Shown piece after piece: positions 9,121 through 19,444 of a DNA stretch of 35,538 nt. Made by a program: the position numbers and the translations under genes. The notes below the pieces were generated by a model. The model did no database searches, was not told the origin of the DNA, and saw nothing but the letters and a program-made list of their open reading frames with translations. The stretch comes from Chara braunii (Eukaryota > Streptophyta > Charophyceae > Charales > Characeae), in assembly GCA_003427395.1 (NCBI GenBank), contig BFEA01000020.1:1495572-1531109 (forward strand). Direction: 5' to 3'. Positions within the stretch are counted from its first letter, which is position 1; the number at the start of each line of letters is the position of its first letter.

Positions 9121-10827
9121 TCCTTGGTTGACCCGGTCAAACGCATGGAAACTGCCTTCCTTCCACCTTCCCCCAATTCATCCTTTAGTTTGCTTTCAGT
9201 CAAAAACAAAGAAGAAACTTAAGCTTCGCACGCATTCCTTCCATTTAGTCCGATTGAGTTCTGAAAGGATGCAAAGTCATAGGGGAACACATGAATACAA
9301 CAATCAAACTAAAGGGAGATAGTCAAACAGGGGTGTAGTGGGTTCATATGGTCAGAAGCAGATATACGTGACAGTTCCCTGCCTCTAGAACCTCGCATAG
9401 GTTTCGTCAGAGCTCCCGCAATCGGTGGGTGGACTCCCCATAGAGTCTTGATACAGTCCTACGGGTTGCAATCCCGCCTGCCGCTTTCCTCTCAGAACCA
9501 ACGGACTAGACTTGGAATAAGAAGGGCAGAAGGAAAGAATTTGAGTCACTCAGATACAAGAGTGGTGCGCTCAGACTCGCGTGAGAGGGCCTTGTTTCCT
9601 TTATGCGCCTTAGGGCCCCGCAATGATGGTACAAAAATGCACAACACACTTGGTCAGCCGTAGTCAAACCGCTTGATGCTGACCCCCCTGATGACCTTCC
9701 AAACTCGCAGTAATACCCCCTTTTACAGTTTGTGACCCTAAGTACTCTAGCTCCTAGTCCTGATATGCCATGTAAGCTAGAACTCGGCCCCTTTTTCTCA
9801 CACTCGGCAATAGGACAGCAGCGGGGTCTTACTAACCATGCAATAGGTAGACTGTGTACAGATACCGGATGTGTAGCCCTTACTGAGCCTCTAAGAGTTC
9901 TCAGCTTCTGGTTGAATTCCTGCTACTCCGCTCAGCAGGATAAGCAGCGCACTGGTCAATAGTCTGACCTGCCTTCTCCCTCCCCCACAACTAGCGTGTC
10001 GTAGTGTCGTTCAGCAGCGGACAATACTACCAACTAGAAGGTGAGCCTGCAGTCCTAACAGCCTAACTCAACGAAGTAGCACGCTCATGGTTCACCTAAC
10101 TTCACCTCCAATTACTTTGTTCGGTAGGTCGGAGGGCACACATGCCCGTCCACAAGTACTCTTGCAGCTCCTTGTGACGGATCCCCCTGCCCGTGCAGGT
10201 TGGTACGATAGACGACACGCGGGTTATCAGGTAAGGTTTCTCCCTTGCTGCTTTGTGCAGCCGAACGGGCGGTGTAGCAGCCCATAGGCAAGCCTCCAAC
10301 CTTTGTGGTTCATTCCTAGTTAGCTCCCTCAGTCGACAGGGCAAGCCTGTCGCAGATTGCAGAAACTCGCGCTGCTCTTCAACTATACGTTCAGAGAGAT
10401 AGAGATGTGTTGCCCCTCCTTGCTACGTTGACCCACGTCTTATGACCCTTTTACAAAAGCGTGGAAGTATTCGCGGTCATCCGGCCGAGCGCATGAGTTC
10501 TACAATCGAACCGACCTAGGATGAACCCCTCCTTTAGAAGAATCCCAAGTGCGTTGTCCCTAGTGCAGAAGTGGAGCTCTCCACATTCAATTAGCCAGAT
10601 AGGTATCTTCGACATCCAACTTTTCCCTCTCACTACCCTCTCCTGAGTCTCCTCTAATGGCGGGGTGGGAAAATTCGGAATGGATCTACCGCCAGAATGC
10701 GGGAGTATACGCTGCCTTTCGAGCCAGAGGAAACACGGAAATATACACTGCCATTCAACCACGCGCCCTCGACATGATGAGAAATCGCACCAGCCAAGTA
10801 GGTAAATCCTCAACCCCATAGCTGTAA
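9121..10827. other. Unassigned stretch without supported genes
   Basis: About 1.7 kb with no recognised domain, repeat or RNA. The longest frame is a minus-strand 122-codon frame (10819-10451) beginning MGLRIYLLGWCDF. It has no recognised motif, and the SINE tail lies only about 9 bp upstream of its start. I do not call it a gene. Base composition becomes more GC-rich from about 9350 on than in the preceding hairpin region. Confidence 0.4.
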
Positions 10828-11040
10828 TTTTTTATTTTTTATTTTTTATTTTTTATTTTTATTTTTATTTTTATTTTTTTATAAAAGGACGACGCCCTTG
10901 AGATATTATCATTGAGTTGACCAGCCCCAGGCAATTCATTAGTAGTTGGTTTTACTCATCAAATTTCATCATCTGGATTCGAACACAGGTCTGTATTTCA
11001 ACAGTTCATGGGTGTACCCACTGAGCTAGGATCTTGGGTC
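10828..11040 (-). mobile_element. tRNA-derived SINE with (AAAAAT)n-type tail
   Basis: On the minus strand the head reads like a tRNA. An A box TAGCTCAGTGG (11028-11018, perfect consensus) is followed 32 bases later by a B box TGTTCGAATCC (10985-10975, one mismatch to GGTTCGANTCC). A body of about 95 bp follows, then a 3' tail of A runs broken by T (about 10882-10828). An imperfect target duplication is visible: ATAGCTGTAATTTT at the tail side (10818-10831) against GTAGTTGTATTTT at the head side (11041-11053). The internal pol III promoter would drive its transcript, and mobilisation needs a LINE partner. No second copy was seen in the window. Confidence 0.85.
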
Positions 11041-11499
11041 GTAGTTGTATTTTCTCTCATTAAGACACAACAAAAAGATGCGAATGAACTTTCTACCAAT
11101 ATGCAAAAAGATTCATTTCTGCTCTCAATTTGCTCTCGGGCGCAGCTCTTGGTGGCTATGCTAGTTAAACTCCCACTTCTTCATAAAAACTCGTATCACC
11201 ATTCAACTCGCCGTATCTAAGAACCTTAGTACCGACTTTTTCCCCACCAGATTTTGTCACAGATCCGCCGAAATCTCCATTCCTAGCTCGTTCCTCCCCG
11301 ACATCACCGCGCAGTTCCGTTCGCACATACCGCTTAACTTGCTAACTTATAGCCAAAACTAACCCTGTTGTCTAACTCACATTATGCCAAAACGCCCATC
11401 CAATATTTTAGATCGCTTGAATCCATGAACTAACTTGCGTAGTGGAATCTACATTGACTTAAGAAAGCGCAATAATATTACATCAAAATTATTGAAGTC

Positions 11500-11566
<67 letters not shown>

Positions 11567-12422
11567 CCCCCCCTTATTTATTTGTCTCTCTCTTCCCATA
11601 TCTCTTGTAGGGGCAATTACGTAACTGAAACCGAAGACGACCATGTAAAAATTTATGATTAAGGCAAGACGTGGACGACCGCCCAATGAACATCTCTCTT
11701 TTCCTATTCTTTTATAAGACCAATCAACTTCCTTCGCTGCAACAATACTCTTGCAGCACCTCACGAACAGAAACGCGTTGCAACATTTGCAACGATACTC
11801 CTTGAAAGTTCTGAATTGACCTTGTCCTTGCCGATTGTAATCGAGATGAATTACAACATCCACACACCTCCAAATGTCCGTGCTCGTATTCAATTCCTCT
11901 GTTGCTTCTACAATATCTTGAATCCTGTGAGAACTGTCAAGATGTGGCAGGTGTGCAAGTTTCTTTTTGAGACCAATAGATTCAAGAGAGTCATATATAG
12001 CAATGTTAAAATTAGAAGAACTTGGTTGTCCCAACTATCCTGTACGGACATACACATAGTCTGTTGATGGTGTAAGAGCGGCAAAGCAAAAACAACAATG
12101 AAAGTAGTGACAATCGGCGTTGACATATTGGATGGTGGAACAAAATCCGCAAGACGTTGAAAATTTGGAGGAGATGTTGCTTGAAGGGGGAGTCTACGGG
12201 CCAGATCGGAATGAGGAGCGGAAGAAGCAACCACGGGAGGAATCCTTTTGATAAGGTTTGTATCCGTGCATATCTTTGAAAAGGGTTAAGGAATGGTCCC
12301 TTCAGTCGGACAATATGGCAAATGAATTGTCATACATTCTGCACAGGAAATCTTTAAGGTCGTGCATGTGCAGACTTGAGCACATGAAATCTCTGAGGCT
12401 GTGGATGCACAGAGTCACAGAC
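11041..12422. other. Unassigned stretch; one doubtful open frame
   Basis: A minus-strand frame of 181 codons spans 12034-11489. Its last ~25 residues are Arg-Glu repeats produced by the TC microsatellite. The non-repetitive part (to about 11580) has a Cys-containing segment CKCCNAFLFVRCC but matches nothing I recognise. It overlaps a second minus frame (12234-11908), so an exon is possible but not shown. The rest holds no visible feature. Confidence 0.35.
11501..11563. repeat. (TC)n microsatellite followed by poly-C
   Basis: 31 uninterrupted TC units run from 11501 to 11562, then a C run at 11565-11573. It creates the Arg-Glu tail of the doubtful minus-strand frame. Confidence 0.97.
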
Positions 12423-12435
12423 CTCTCTCTCTCTT

Positions 12436-12494
<59 letters not shown>

Positions 12495-12518
12495 CTCCCT
12501 CTCTCTCTCTCACACACA
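12423..12518. repeat. Compound (CT)n(CA)n(CT)n microsatellite
   Basis: A CT-rich run at 12423-12446 is followed by about 22 CA units (12447-12490), another CT run (12491-12510) and four more CA units. This is low-complexity sequence with no gene. Confidence 0.95.
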
Positions 12519-12597
12519 TTTTTTATTTTGAGTCGGTCAGTTTATTTCAGTCTATGCAATTGTTTTCTAAGTTACTTTGAACTTGGGTAGCACCCCG

Positions 12598-12673
12598 TAC
12601 TCGTACACATGGCGTACGCGTTCGTACCCAAAATCATGTGTACTCATACATAAAAAAAAAAACAAAAAAAAAC
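12598..12673 (+). other. GTAC-rich segment ending in an A tail
   Basis: Repeated GTAC/TACG words (12598-12650) end in CATAC then an A run with single C interruptions (about 12652-12672). A similar GTAC-rich segment, in opposite orientation and next to a T run, lies at 22249-22330. Both may be ends of one retroposed family. Evidence is weak. Confidence 0.3.
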
Positions 12674-12826
12674 GTCTCTTATGCAGAATAAGAATACAAA
12701 CAACTTTTGCCCATGAGTTATCCCTTAATTCCCAATGAACCTCAAGTTAAAAATCAAACACCTTAATGAAAACTTTAAAAAAATAAAATTATGAAGAAAA
12801 ACATTTTAAATTTTAAAATAGTTTTT

Positions 12827-13757
12827 TGCAAGGAAAATGAGCGATAGCGAATTCCAGAAACCAAGCAGCATCATACACATGAAACGAGATAGTCGTGACC
12901 TAGAACCAAACGCGGAATTGCAACTCGAGTTCCACCAAATAAGAGTACAGCAAAAGCTCACAAGTGTTGGAATAGTCTCATCATCATCAACAATGAACCA
13001 ATGTCGATTCTCTATCTGGCGCTCAACACCCAGACTATGAAGGGCAGATCCTATCTAGCCTATCTACCATGCCGCTAGTGACGTCAACAGCTCCCCAAAG
13101 TACGAGCAGATCTCGGGCAATGTCGTTCGCCTCAAGCACCAGTTATGTCTCACGCATCACTCACAACCTCGATCTCCTACACAGATGCCACGTGCACCCA
13201 AGGACCACCATGCGCCCCATCCAACATCTCGCAGGCCAGCTCGGCTATGGCTGCCTACGTGTGCCCTGCTCGCCCGTGAGCGCATGGGCGCTTGCCTGCC
13301 AGTACCGCAGCAACGCTTGCGCAGCAAGTAGCAAGTGCCCAAATATCGCATGCGGAGGCAGACACTTTCTTTTATCAAAGTGGCCTGCTTGCTGCGTGCT
13401 CCCTGGCTGCGCTGGGCCCCTGCCCAGAAGCTTCCGGTAGGCCCCAAGTGGCTGAGACCCTGACCCAGGGAATCACATGCAGGGTCTGGGGTGGTTACCC
13501 GTGTCCAACTGCCAGCGGCCTGTGTTTAGTCCACGCCCCTTGTCTGGCCCAGGGCCTACCGCAGATCATTTGGAAAAAGGTAGGCAGGGCCTGGGCTCAC
13601 TCAACCAACTAGTGTTGCGCAACTACCTGAATTTCCCACCTGTGTTCAACCCTGCAAAAATAGGCCTCTCGTGCCTTGTTAGGCCCGCCTTCACTTAGGA
13701 TGGCCGTTCTGGCTGAAACAAGGCCCAATAGGGCTTACCGAGGCCTTGAGCCTCGCA
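12827..13757 (-). repeat. Element B 3' LTR (left copy)
   Basis: 931 bp, plus-strand ends TGCAAGG…CCTCGCA. The 7-bp ends are near-perfect inverted repeats of each other. It aligns along its whole length with 20720-21656 and, less closely, with both Element C LTRs. It is the 3' LTR because the polypurine tract abuts its inner end. Small open frames inside are not conserved. Confidence 0.93.
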
Positions 13758-13770
13758 TTCCCTCCTCCAT
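13758..13770 (-). promoter_or_regulatory. Element B polypurine tract
   Basis: The minus strand reads ATGGAGGAGGGAA directly before the 3' LTR. Such purine runs resist RNase H and prime plus-strand DNA synthesis. The same sequence stands at 23737-23749 in Element C. Confidence 0.88.
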
Positions 13771-13797
13771 ACTTCGACAGTCCTCTACGAAGTTCAA

Positions 13798-14349
13798 TCA
13801 CTCAATCTGGCGCTTTCCTTTCTGCAGCAACTTCTCATATTGAGCGACAACCTGTGGAGCGGTCTGCATCAGTTCCTCCCGTGTAAACCATCTGTCCTCC
13901 TTTGGATCAATGTGATGTCTGAACCGAACGCGAAACTACAGCTTCGACTTAGGAGGACGGCCCTTGCCTGTTGGTTTTGGAACCGACATTTCTCTGTGAT
14001 CCACAATGTTGTCGATGTCCACCTCTCCATCCATGGTTTGGGGCAGCATTGAGCGACGAGAGGGAAACTGGTCAGTTTCCTTGAAAAGTGCGAACTTGGA
14101 GGCGTGGAAGACAGGGTAGGTGCGAAGGTGACTAGGGATCCGAATTACATACGATGGCCCGTCCAGATCATTCCCGACAACATTTAGAACCTCCCATGGC
14201 CCGAAGTACTGTGGCATGAGCTTGCGGGAGATCCCATGCTCCTGCCGCAGTTCAGAGGCTTTGACCCAGACTATGTCCCCTACCTGGAATGTAGATGGGC
14301 GGCGGTGCTTGTTCTCAGATTCTATCATTGCCGCCTGTGCTCTATGCAT
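13798..14349 (-). pseudogene. Element B integrase C-terminal and chromodomain-like tail
   Basis: Reads MHRAQAAMIESENKHRRP, then the GPY/F-type module (QYFGPWEVL, FHASKFALF), then a chromodomain-like segment DNIVDHREM…RVRFRHH…WFTREEL…PQVV, ending in a TGA at 13800-13798, about 28 bp from the polypurine tract. A stop at 13938-13936 interrupts the chromodomain-like part. In chromoviruses this tail directs integration toward particular chromatin. The WKGY-type aromatic of classic chromodomains is replaced (RFRHH), so methyl-lysine binding is doubtful. Confidence 0.78.
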
Positions 14350-15332
14350 CTATTCTATAGCTTGCTTCATCAGGCGTTCATACCGATAGGCGAATTTTAA
14401 GGTGCCTAGTGCCGCAGCCGGCTGGTTCTCAAGTAGCAGGAAGTCTAGGGGCAGTCTAGGCTTAAATGTCAGTAGCAGACTGTTAGGGCTCACCCCTGTT
14501 GCGTTGTGCACAACGTTGTTGTACAGACTGGCGACGAGAGCAAGTTTATCATCCTAGTCCACCTAGTTGGGCTTGATATAGTGCCTCAGCAGGTGTTGTA
14601 CAACGCGGTTCAGTTCCTGTGCTTGCCTGTTTGCCTCTGGGTGGTTCCCAGGGGTCATCTGCAGCTATGTCCCCTGTTCTGCAGCTGCGACTTTCCACAA
14701 TTCACTAGTAAATCGCACATCTCAGTCACTAAGTATAGACTTTGGCAGTCCAAAATCTCTAACCCAGTGTTCTTTGAATAGCTTAATTACGTACTACTAC
14801 TCGGTCTTGGCTGTCTCGGGCATTGCGACTAACTTGGCATACTTACTACACATATCCACAATGACAAAGATGTATCGCATACCGCTCGTGCTGGTGACCA
14901 GTGTGTCCATGAAATCCATGGGCAGGCTCTCACCGGGCCTTTTCAGAATCGAGTGGGGCTTCAGGAGCCCAAGAGGGGCATGTGTACGGGCCTTGTCTCT
15001 CCGACACACCTGACAAGTCCCCACGTACAACTTGGCATCTCTCATCATTGTGGGTCACCAGAACTGCTGCAGCAACTTTGCTGCAGTCTTCTTATAACCA
15101 AATGTCATGTGGCATCATGACATTCACCTAAAAATAAACTACGCAAAGACTCCCGGTTAGGCACACATAAACGTTTATTCCCGGCCTTTTCGAGGAACAG
15201 CAGGCCATTGATCAACACAAACTCGTTAGAAGTCACTTTGTCCTTTGCCTCGAGCCTGCGTATGATCTTTGCCATAAACGGATCCTTGCGATAGGCTTCC
15301 ACCAAGAATCGAGTAACATCGATTCAGCCCAA
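14350..15332 (-). pseudogene. Element B integrase core and zinc-binding region, broken
   Basis: The N-terminal HHCC region begins with GECHDAT and runs into a TGA at 15107-15105, the same codon position as the stop in Element C. A one-base loss then shifts the frame. CQVC (zinc ligands) and MDFMDTLV (first catalytic Asp) are in the piece 15048-14797. From 14796 to 14350 the DD35E core is still readable as DFGLPKS, SD-stop-DVRFTSELW and NHPEAN but is cut by several stops, and the expected GQAEQLNR has become RQAQELNR. The enzyme would join element DNA to the host chromosome. This copy is inactive. Confidence 0.82.
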
Positions 15333-16560
15333 ACTCAGTGATCAGCGCACCAAGGAAGTCTGGCCTACGTGACAACGCATCAGCAACCTTGTTGTACTCT
15401 CCTTTGATGTATTGGGGTTAAAAGTCATATTGCTCTATGACTTCAATCCAACGTTTCAGCGCATCGGAGAGCACCGACTGGGTTCTCATCCACTTCAGGG
15501 TCTGATGATCAGTCCTGACGTAGAAGAACCTCCCAAGGAGATAGTGCCTCCAATGGGTTAACGCTTTGTCGATCGCATAGTGCTTCTTCTCATAGGTGGA
15601 CTTGGCCAACTTTTGAGAGGGCATCTTTTTGGACATGTACTCGACCGACCTCAACTTTGGCCCCTCCTGCTGCCCAAGCACGGCACCAATGCCATATTGG
15701 CTGGCATCCGTGGTTACTATAAATGGCTTGTCAGGATCAGGAAGTTTCAAGACCTCATGGTGTGTTAAGGAGTGCTTCAAATGTCTGAAAGCAGCCTTAC
15801 ACCTGTCTGTCCACTCCCACGGGGTGTCAAGGCGGGCAAGGTTCGTCAAAGGTGCGGCCACTGTGCTATAGTTCTTTACAAAATTGCGGTAGTAGCCGGT
15901 CACCCCTAGGAAGGACCTCATCTCAGTCACAGACTGAGGACGTGGCCAGTCACGAATGTTGGCCACCTTCGCGTCATCGGGCTTCAATCCCTCCGCGGAA
16001 ATCTCATGACCCAGATACAAGATCCGGGTGCGGCCAAACTCGCACTTCTTCCGGTTAATCTTGAACTGGTGCTGCCGAAGGAGACTAAGGACTTTGTCTA
16101 GATGGGCTACATGATCCTTGACAGTCCTACTAAAGATAAGTATGTCATCGAGGTACTTGATGATAAACTTGTCCAAGTAGTCTTGAAAGATCTGGTTCAT
16201 AGCGTGCATGCGGCCTGGGTGCTTACTCAGTCCGAAACCTCCCGAAAACCACCTTGTTGTCTGTCTGTGTCTTTTCGTATCTTTGCTGTATCTACTTGCC
16301 GGTAATAAGCAACCGGACTGATGCCCCCTAGAATAGATGGGGCATGTGTGTGTGTGTTAAAAAAAAAAAAAAAAAAAAAAAAAGGTGCCAGGAGCATTGC
16401 AAAGGCCGAAAGGCATCACCACAAACTCGTATAGACCGTACCTGGTCTGAAAAACGGTTTTGTGTTGATCCTCGGGCCGGATTGCAATCTGATGGCACGT
16501 GGACTTCAGATAGGACAGGAGATCCATAAGGGGAAACACTAGGCCGGATCCAACCCTTCT
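15333..16560 (-). pseudogene. Element B reverse transcriptase and RNase H, broken
   Basis: The 263-codon frame 16209-15418 holds the RT catalytic box YLDD (16155-16144), the RT thumb/connection (LGHEISAEGLKPDDAKV, RSFLGVTGYYRNFV) and RNase H with TDASQYGIGAVL (Asp168), YEKKHYAI (Glu207) and TDHQTLKW (Asp234). The frame stops at QYDF; ALSRRP follows. Upstream, [13 protein letters not shown] is present, but a deletion near 16510 joins SPVL to LKS-CHQIAI and removes about 49 codons, including the fingers/palm motifs that Element C keeps ([19 protein letters not shown]). A retroposon fragment (16207-16383) splits APGTF from HAMNQIF. Confidence 0.88.
16207..16383 (+). mobile_element. Nested A-tailed retroposon fragment inside Element B RT
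   Basis: Element C reads continuously APGTFQHAMNQIF where B is interrupted by about 150 bp plus 25 A residues (16359-16383), so the insert lies on the plus strand. Near its 3' end are two short inverted repeats, CCGGT/ACCGG (16299-16303 with 16312-16316) and ATGCCCC/GGGGCAT (16321-16327 with 16339-16345), then GT repeats and the A tail. The shortness, A tail and 3' hairpins fit a 5'-truncated LINE or a LINE-mobilised copy. No clear target duplication was found. It postdates Element B. Confidence 0.8.
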
Positions 16561-17483
16561 CTATGAGTTCCTTGAGTGTCGGCGAAGCTCATCGAGTTCC
16601 GCTGGAGACACCCGGTAGATCCTACCCTTCGGAATACTAGAGCCTCGGATAATCTCCATCGCGTTGACGACCTCTTTCTCAACAACCCCTTTTGGCTCTT
16701 CAAATAGATTAGGGTACCTAGCGACCACTCCCTCTATCTCTGGAGGCATTTTCACCGGCTCACCCTCTTCAGAGACATAAACTAGGTACATACCCTCCTC
16801 CGGATTTTGCTTATAATAATTATAAAACGTGGCCGCACACATGCATCCGTAGGACTCAATCAGACTACTAGCTTTATACTTACGTAGTCTGGCGGTCCCC
16901 CCTTCAGGCAAAGTGTGTTTGGCCACTTTTCGGTCCCAATCAAACTGGGCCTGTGCAACCGAAAGATAGTACATACCCAACAAGATGTCCATAGGGAGGT
17001 CATCGCTGACTAGGAACGAGACTCGGTGTCTTAGTTCCCCTCCCACGTACGACAAACGATACTAAATGTCTTTGAGGTAGTCAACGACTACCATGCGCTG
17101 TTTGTTGGCACAGGTCGACTCCACAGGTCGACTCAGACGCTACACTTGCCCCCGTAAGCGCAACCTTTCAACGCACGCGCGACTGATAAAGTTCCTCGTT
17201 AAGCAAGTATCATTGTAGTCCCCGATCTTACGGTCGCCTATATCTACCTCGCCAACGAACAACTCACCCTTAGGAGCTTTTTCCATGGCCGTCCAAGAAG
17301 CTAGCGGGTCTGATCTAGACCACTCCTCTAGCTCCTCTAAGGACTCAAACACATTCATCGAACAGAGGATCGATTGGTCCGAATGTGTTTGTGGGACGAC
17401 AACGGAGTCAATAGCTTGGGCCATCTTTCAAGATGGTGAGGGTGTGTCCACCACCTCGACCCTCGCAGGAACAACTGAATAAC
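16561..17483 (-). pseudogene. Element B protease and protease-RT spacer
   Basis: The pol frame starts two bases downstream-shifted relative to gag, overlapping the gag stop. A piece at 17424-17140 has the N-terminal spacer (SMNVFESLEELEEW) and the active-site region YNDTCLTRNFIS, where retropepsins have D-[ST]-G-[AS]. After stops, 17055-16561 continues FLVSDDLPMDILLGMYYL (second protease motif, ILLG) and the spacer to RT (EIEGVVARYPNLFEEP, GRIYRVSPAELDELRR). The Cys in DTC is shared with Element C, so it is a family trait. Frame breaks at about 17139-17056 inactivate this copy. Confidence 0.8.
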
Positions 17484-19444
17484 CTATTGGCCTGACGTGT
17501 TTCCCGAAGCAGTGCCAGAATTGCTGGCTATATTGCTACCCTGGGAAGCGGAGGAGACCTGCGCCTGGCCCATCGTAGGTGGGATCTTTTCCGTCACCTT
17601 CTTGTTCCGGCACTTCAACTGATTATGGCCATATTGGCCACAACGAATACAAGTTGACCAGGAGTAACGGTCTCTCCACACGTCCTCAATAAGACTCGCT
17701 TTCTCCCATAGAGGAACGTTGGGGTCTACTTGACTCCTAGAGCGGGAACCTCCGCGGTGTCTACCGGTCGCCTTGCCTTTCTGAATTGAGGCTGCTCCAC
17801 CACCTGAAGCTTTTGCACTACCCGACTCTTACCCTACTCCCTCCTGGAAATCGTCGTCTAACTCTGTGGTAGAACTGTCGTTATTGACAAACATAATGTG
17901 CCCCTTAGCCTTCCAGTTAGGAGGCAGTGCCTTCTTCCTACCGTCCGTAGTGGGTTGGTGCCCATGTCCGATCTTTGCCTCTAGATCTAGGGCCTTCTTG
18001 CTAAATGAAGGAAAGTTGTGGACTATGATCATTGCCTCACCTGCCAACTGATTCCTGAGCTCTATGGGAAGACATCTCAGGTAAGTGGTAAGTAAGACCT
18101 GGGGGTCATAACACACTCCAAGTACACAGATCAGACGCTCAACTGCGTCTGTGCCATCCCTTACTGACCTGAACTTTCTTGAGCTCACGGTCAGGATCGC
18201 ATCAGTGGCCTTTTGAGCCTCCTGTGGATCATGCCACCTTTCCTCCACTAGCTTGAGGAAATCATCCAATTTCTGGGTGACTGACCAAGCGCGGAACTCA
18301 TGACCGTATCCCTGTAGTTGTACGTACCCACTTAGCCACCTTGCTGCACTCCCCTCCAGGTAGGAGGCAGCCACAAGCACTTCCTCGTAAGGCAAGGTCA
18401 ATTTGCACTTCACATAGATTGGCACCGACCTCAACCATGTGTCGAGGTCCTCACCCCTCTCCTAAGAAGGATTTAGGCGATGCAATGGCAGTCTTGGGAA
18501 CCCACTATCCTTGTCCCGGTGCCTGCACTACTCCAGGCTGTGGACCCTGGGGTGCAGGCTGTTGCACTGGCTGCTGCTGGGGTTGTGTGCCCTGCGGCTG
18601 TGCTGGTTGCGAGACAGCAGGCTGCCCTGTTACGACAGTCGGCAATGGAGGTTGGGAGAACAATGTCTGTACAAGAATTTGTACACTAGGGCCTGTTGTG
18701 AACCCGCCTGTCAAAGACATACTCAGATCAGAAGCGGCCTGCACCGAAGCTGGAAAGACTGCAAATGGGGCTACTCGAGTTACCGGTGGGACAAAAGGAG
18801 GAGGTTGTACCACAGGCCAGGCACCGGGCCTTGATGGTGATGGTACGACTTGAACTCGCCCGACCACCACGGCCAGGCTCCGCTTGATGTCTTGCAATAG
18901 TGACGTGTGGTAGTCCTGCATCTCCACTACATCTAACAAGGTTGTCCTCACGGTCCTCACATCGTCATCCATATTAGTCAGGTCCATCTCCTCCAACTCT
19001 CTAATGTCCGCTTGTCTCCGCTGCATCCTTGACCTCCGTCTGATCATCCTCTCTTTCTCTGCCTATATCTCATCTAACGCCTTCTGTAGTTGTGCCTCAT
19101 GAGCACTTGCTCTCTGTATGGCGACCTCCTCAGGAGTTAACACTAACGGCTAGCTTGCCATCATGCCAGCGGACTGACTTAGGGTCTGTGCGACCGTCAC
19201 CCCAACAGTTCCTGAACTACCGGCCTGGGAACTCTGATGCGCAGCGGTTGCTATGGCTGTTGAAGTAGCTGCCTCACTTGCGAAGGCTCTATTTGCCTCT
19301 GCGTCCCTGCTGCTGCTGCTGCCTCTCCCTAAGCGGACGGAACAGAAACCGATCACCCTCTGGTCCTAACGCTAAGTGGACCAATGGTCGTCTTGACGAA
19401 CACAGGATCCTATCGTCCAGGTCAAGGTTTTCCCTGTCGCTCAT
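17484..19444 (-). pseudogene. Element B gag with CCHC knuckle, broken
   Basis: The start is the ATG at 19444-19442 (MSDRENLDLDDRIL), equivalent to that of Element C. A frameshift within the first 40 codons leads to a piece with Ala/Ser-rich then helical RRRSRMQRRQADIRELEEMD, followed by a Gln/Pro-rich linker (19047-18505). A second shift near 18450 precedes the capsid-like domain 18434-17829 (DLDTWLRSVP, ASYLEGSAARWLSG, FLKLVEERWHDP, LRNQLAGEA). After a stop at 17829 the frame resumes to the knuckle CIRCGQYGHNQLKC (17651-17610, all ligands present) and ends TAG at 17486-17484. Confidence 0.85.

Noticed and set aside
10451-10819. 122-codon minus-strand frame
   Set aside because: No recognisable motif, no supporting context, next to the SINE tail; not enough for a gene call.
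11489-11570. Arg-Glu repeat protein end
   Set aside because: It is the translation of the TC microsatellite on the minus strand.
13069-13698. Overlapping open frames inside the B LTRs (and equivalents in the C LTRs)
   Set aside because: GC-rich LTR sequence yields frames on both strands; none is kept across all four LTRs.
16357-16383. Poly-Phe end of an RT frame
   Set aside because: It is the minus-strand reading of the A tail of the nested retroposon.
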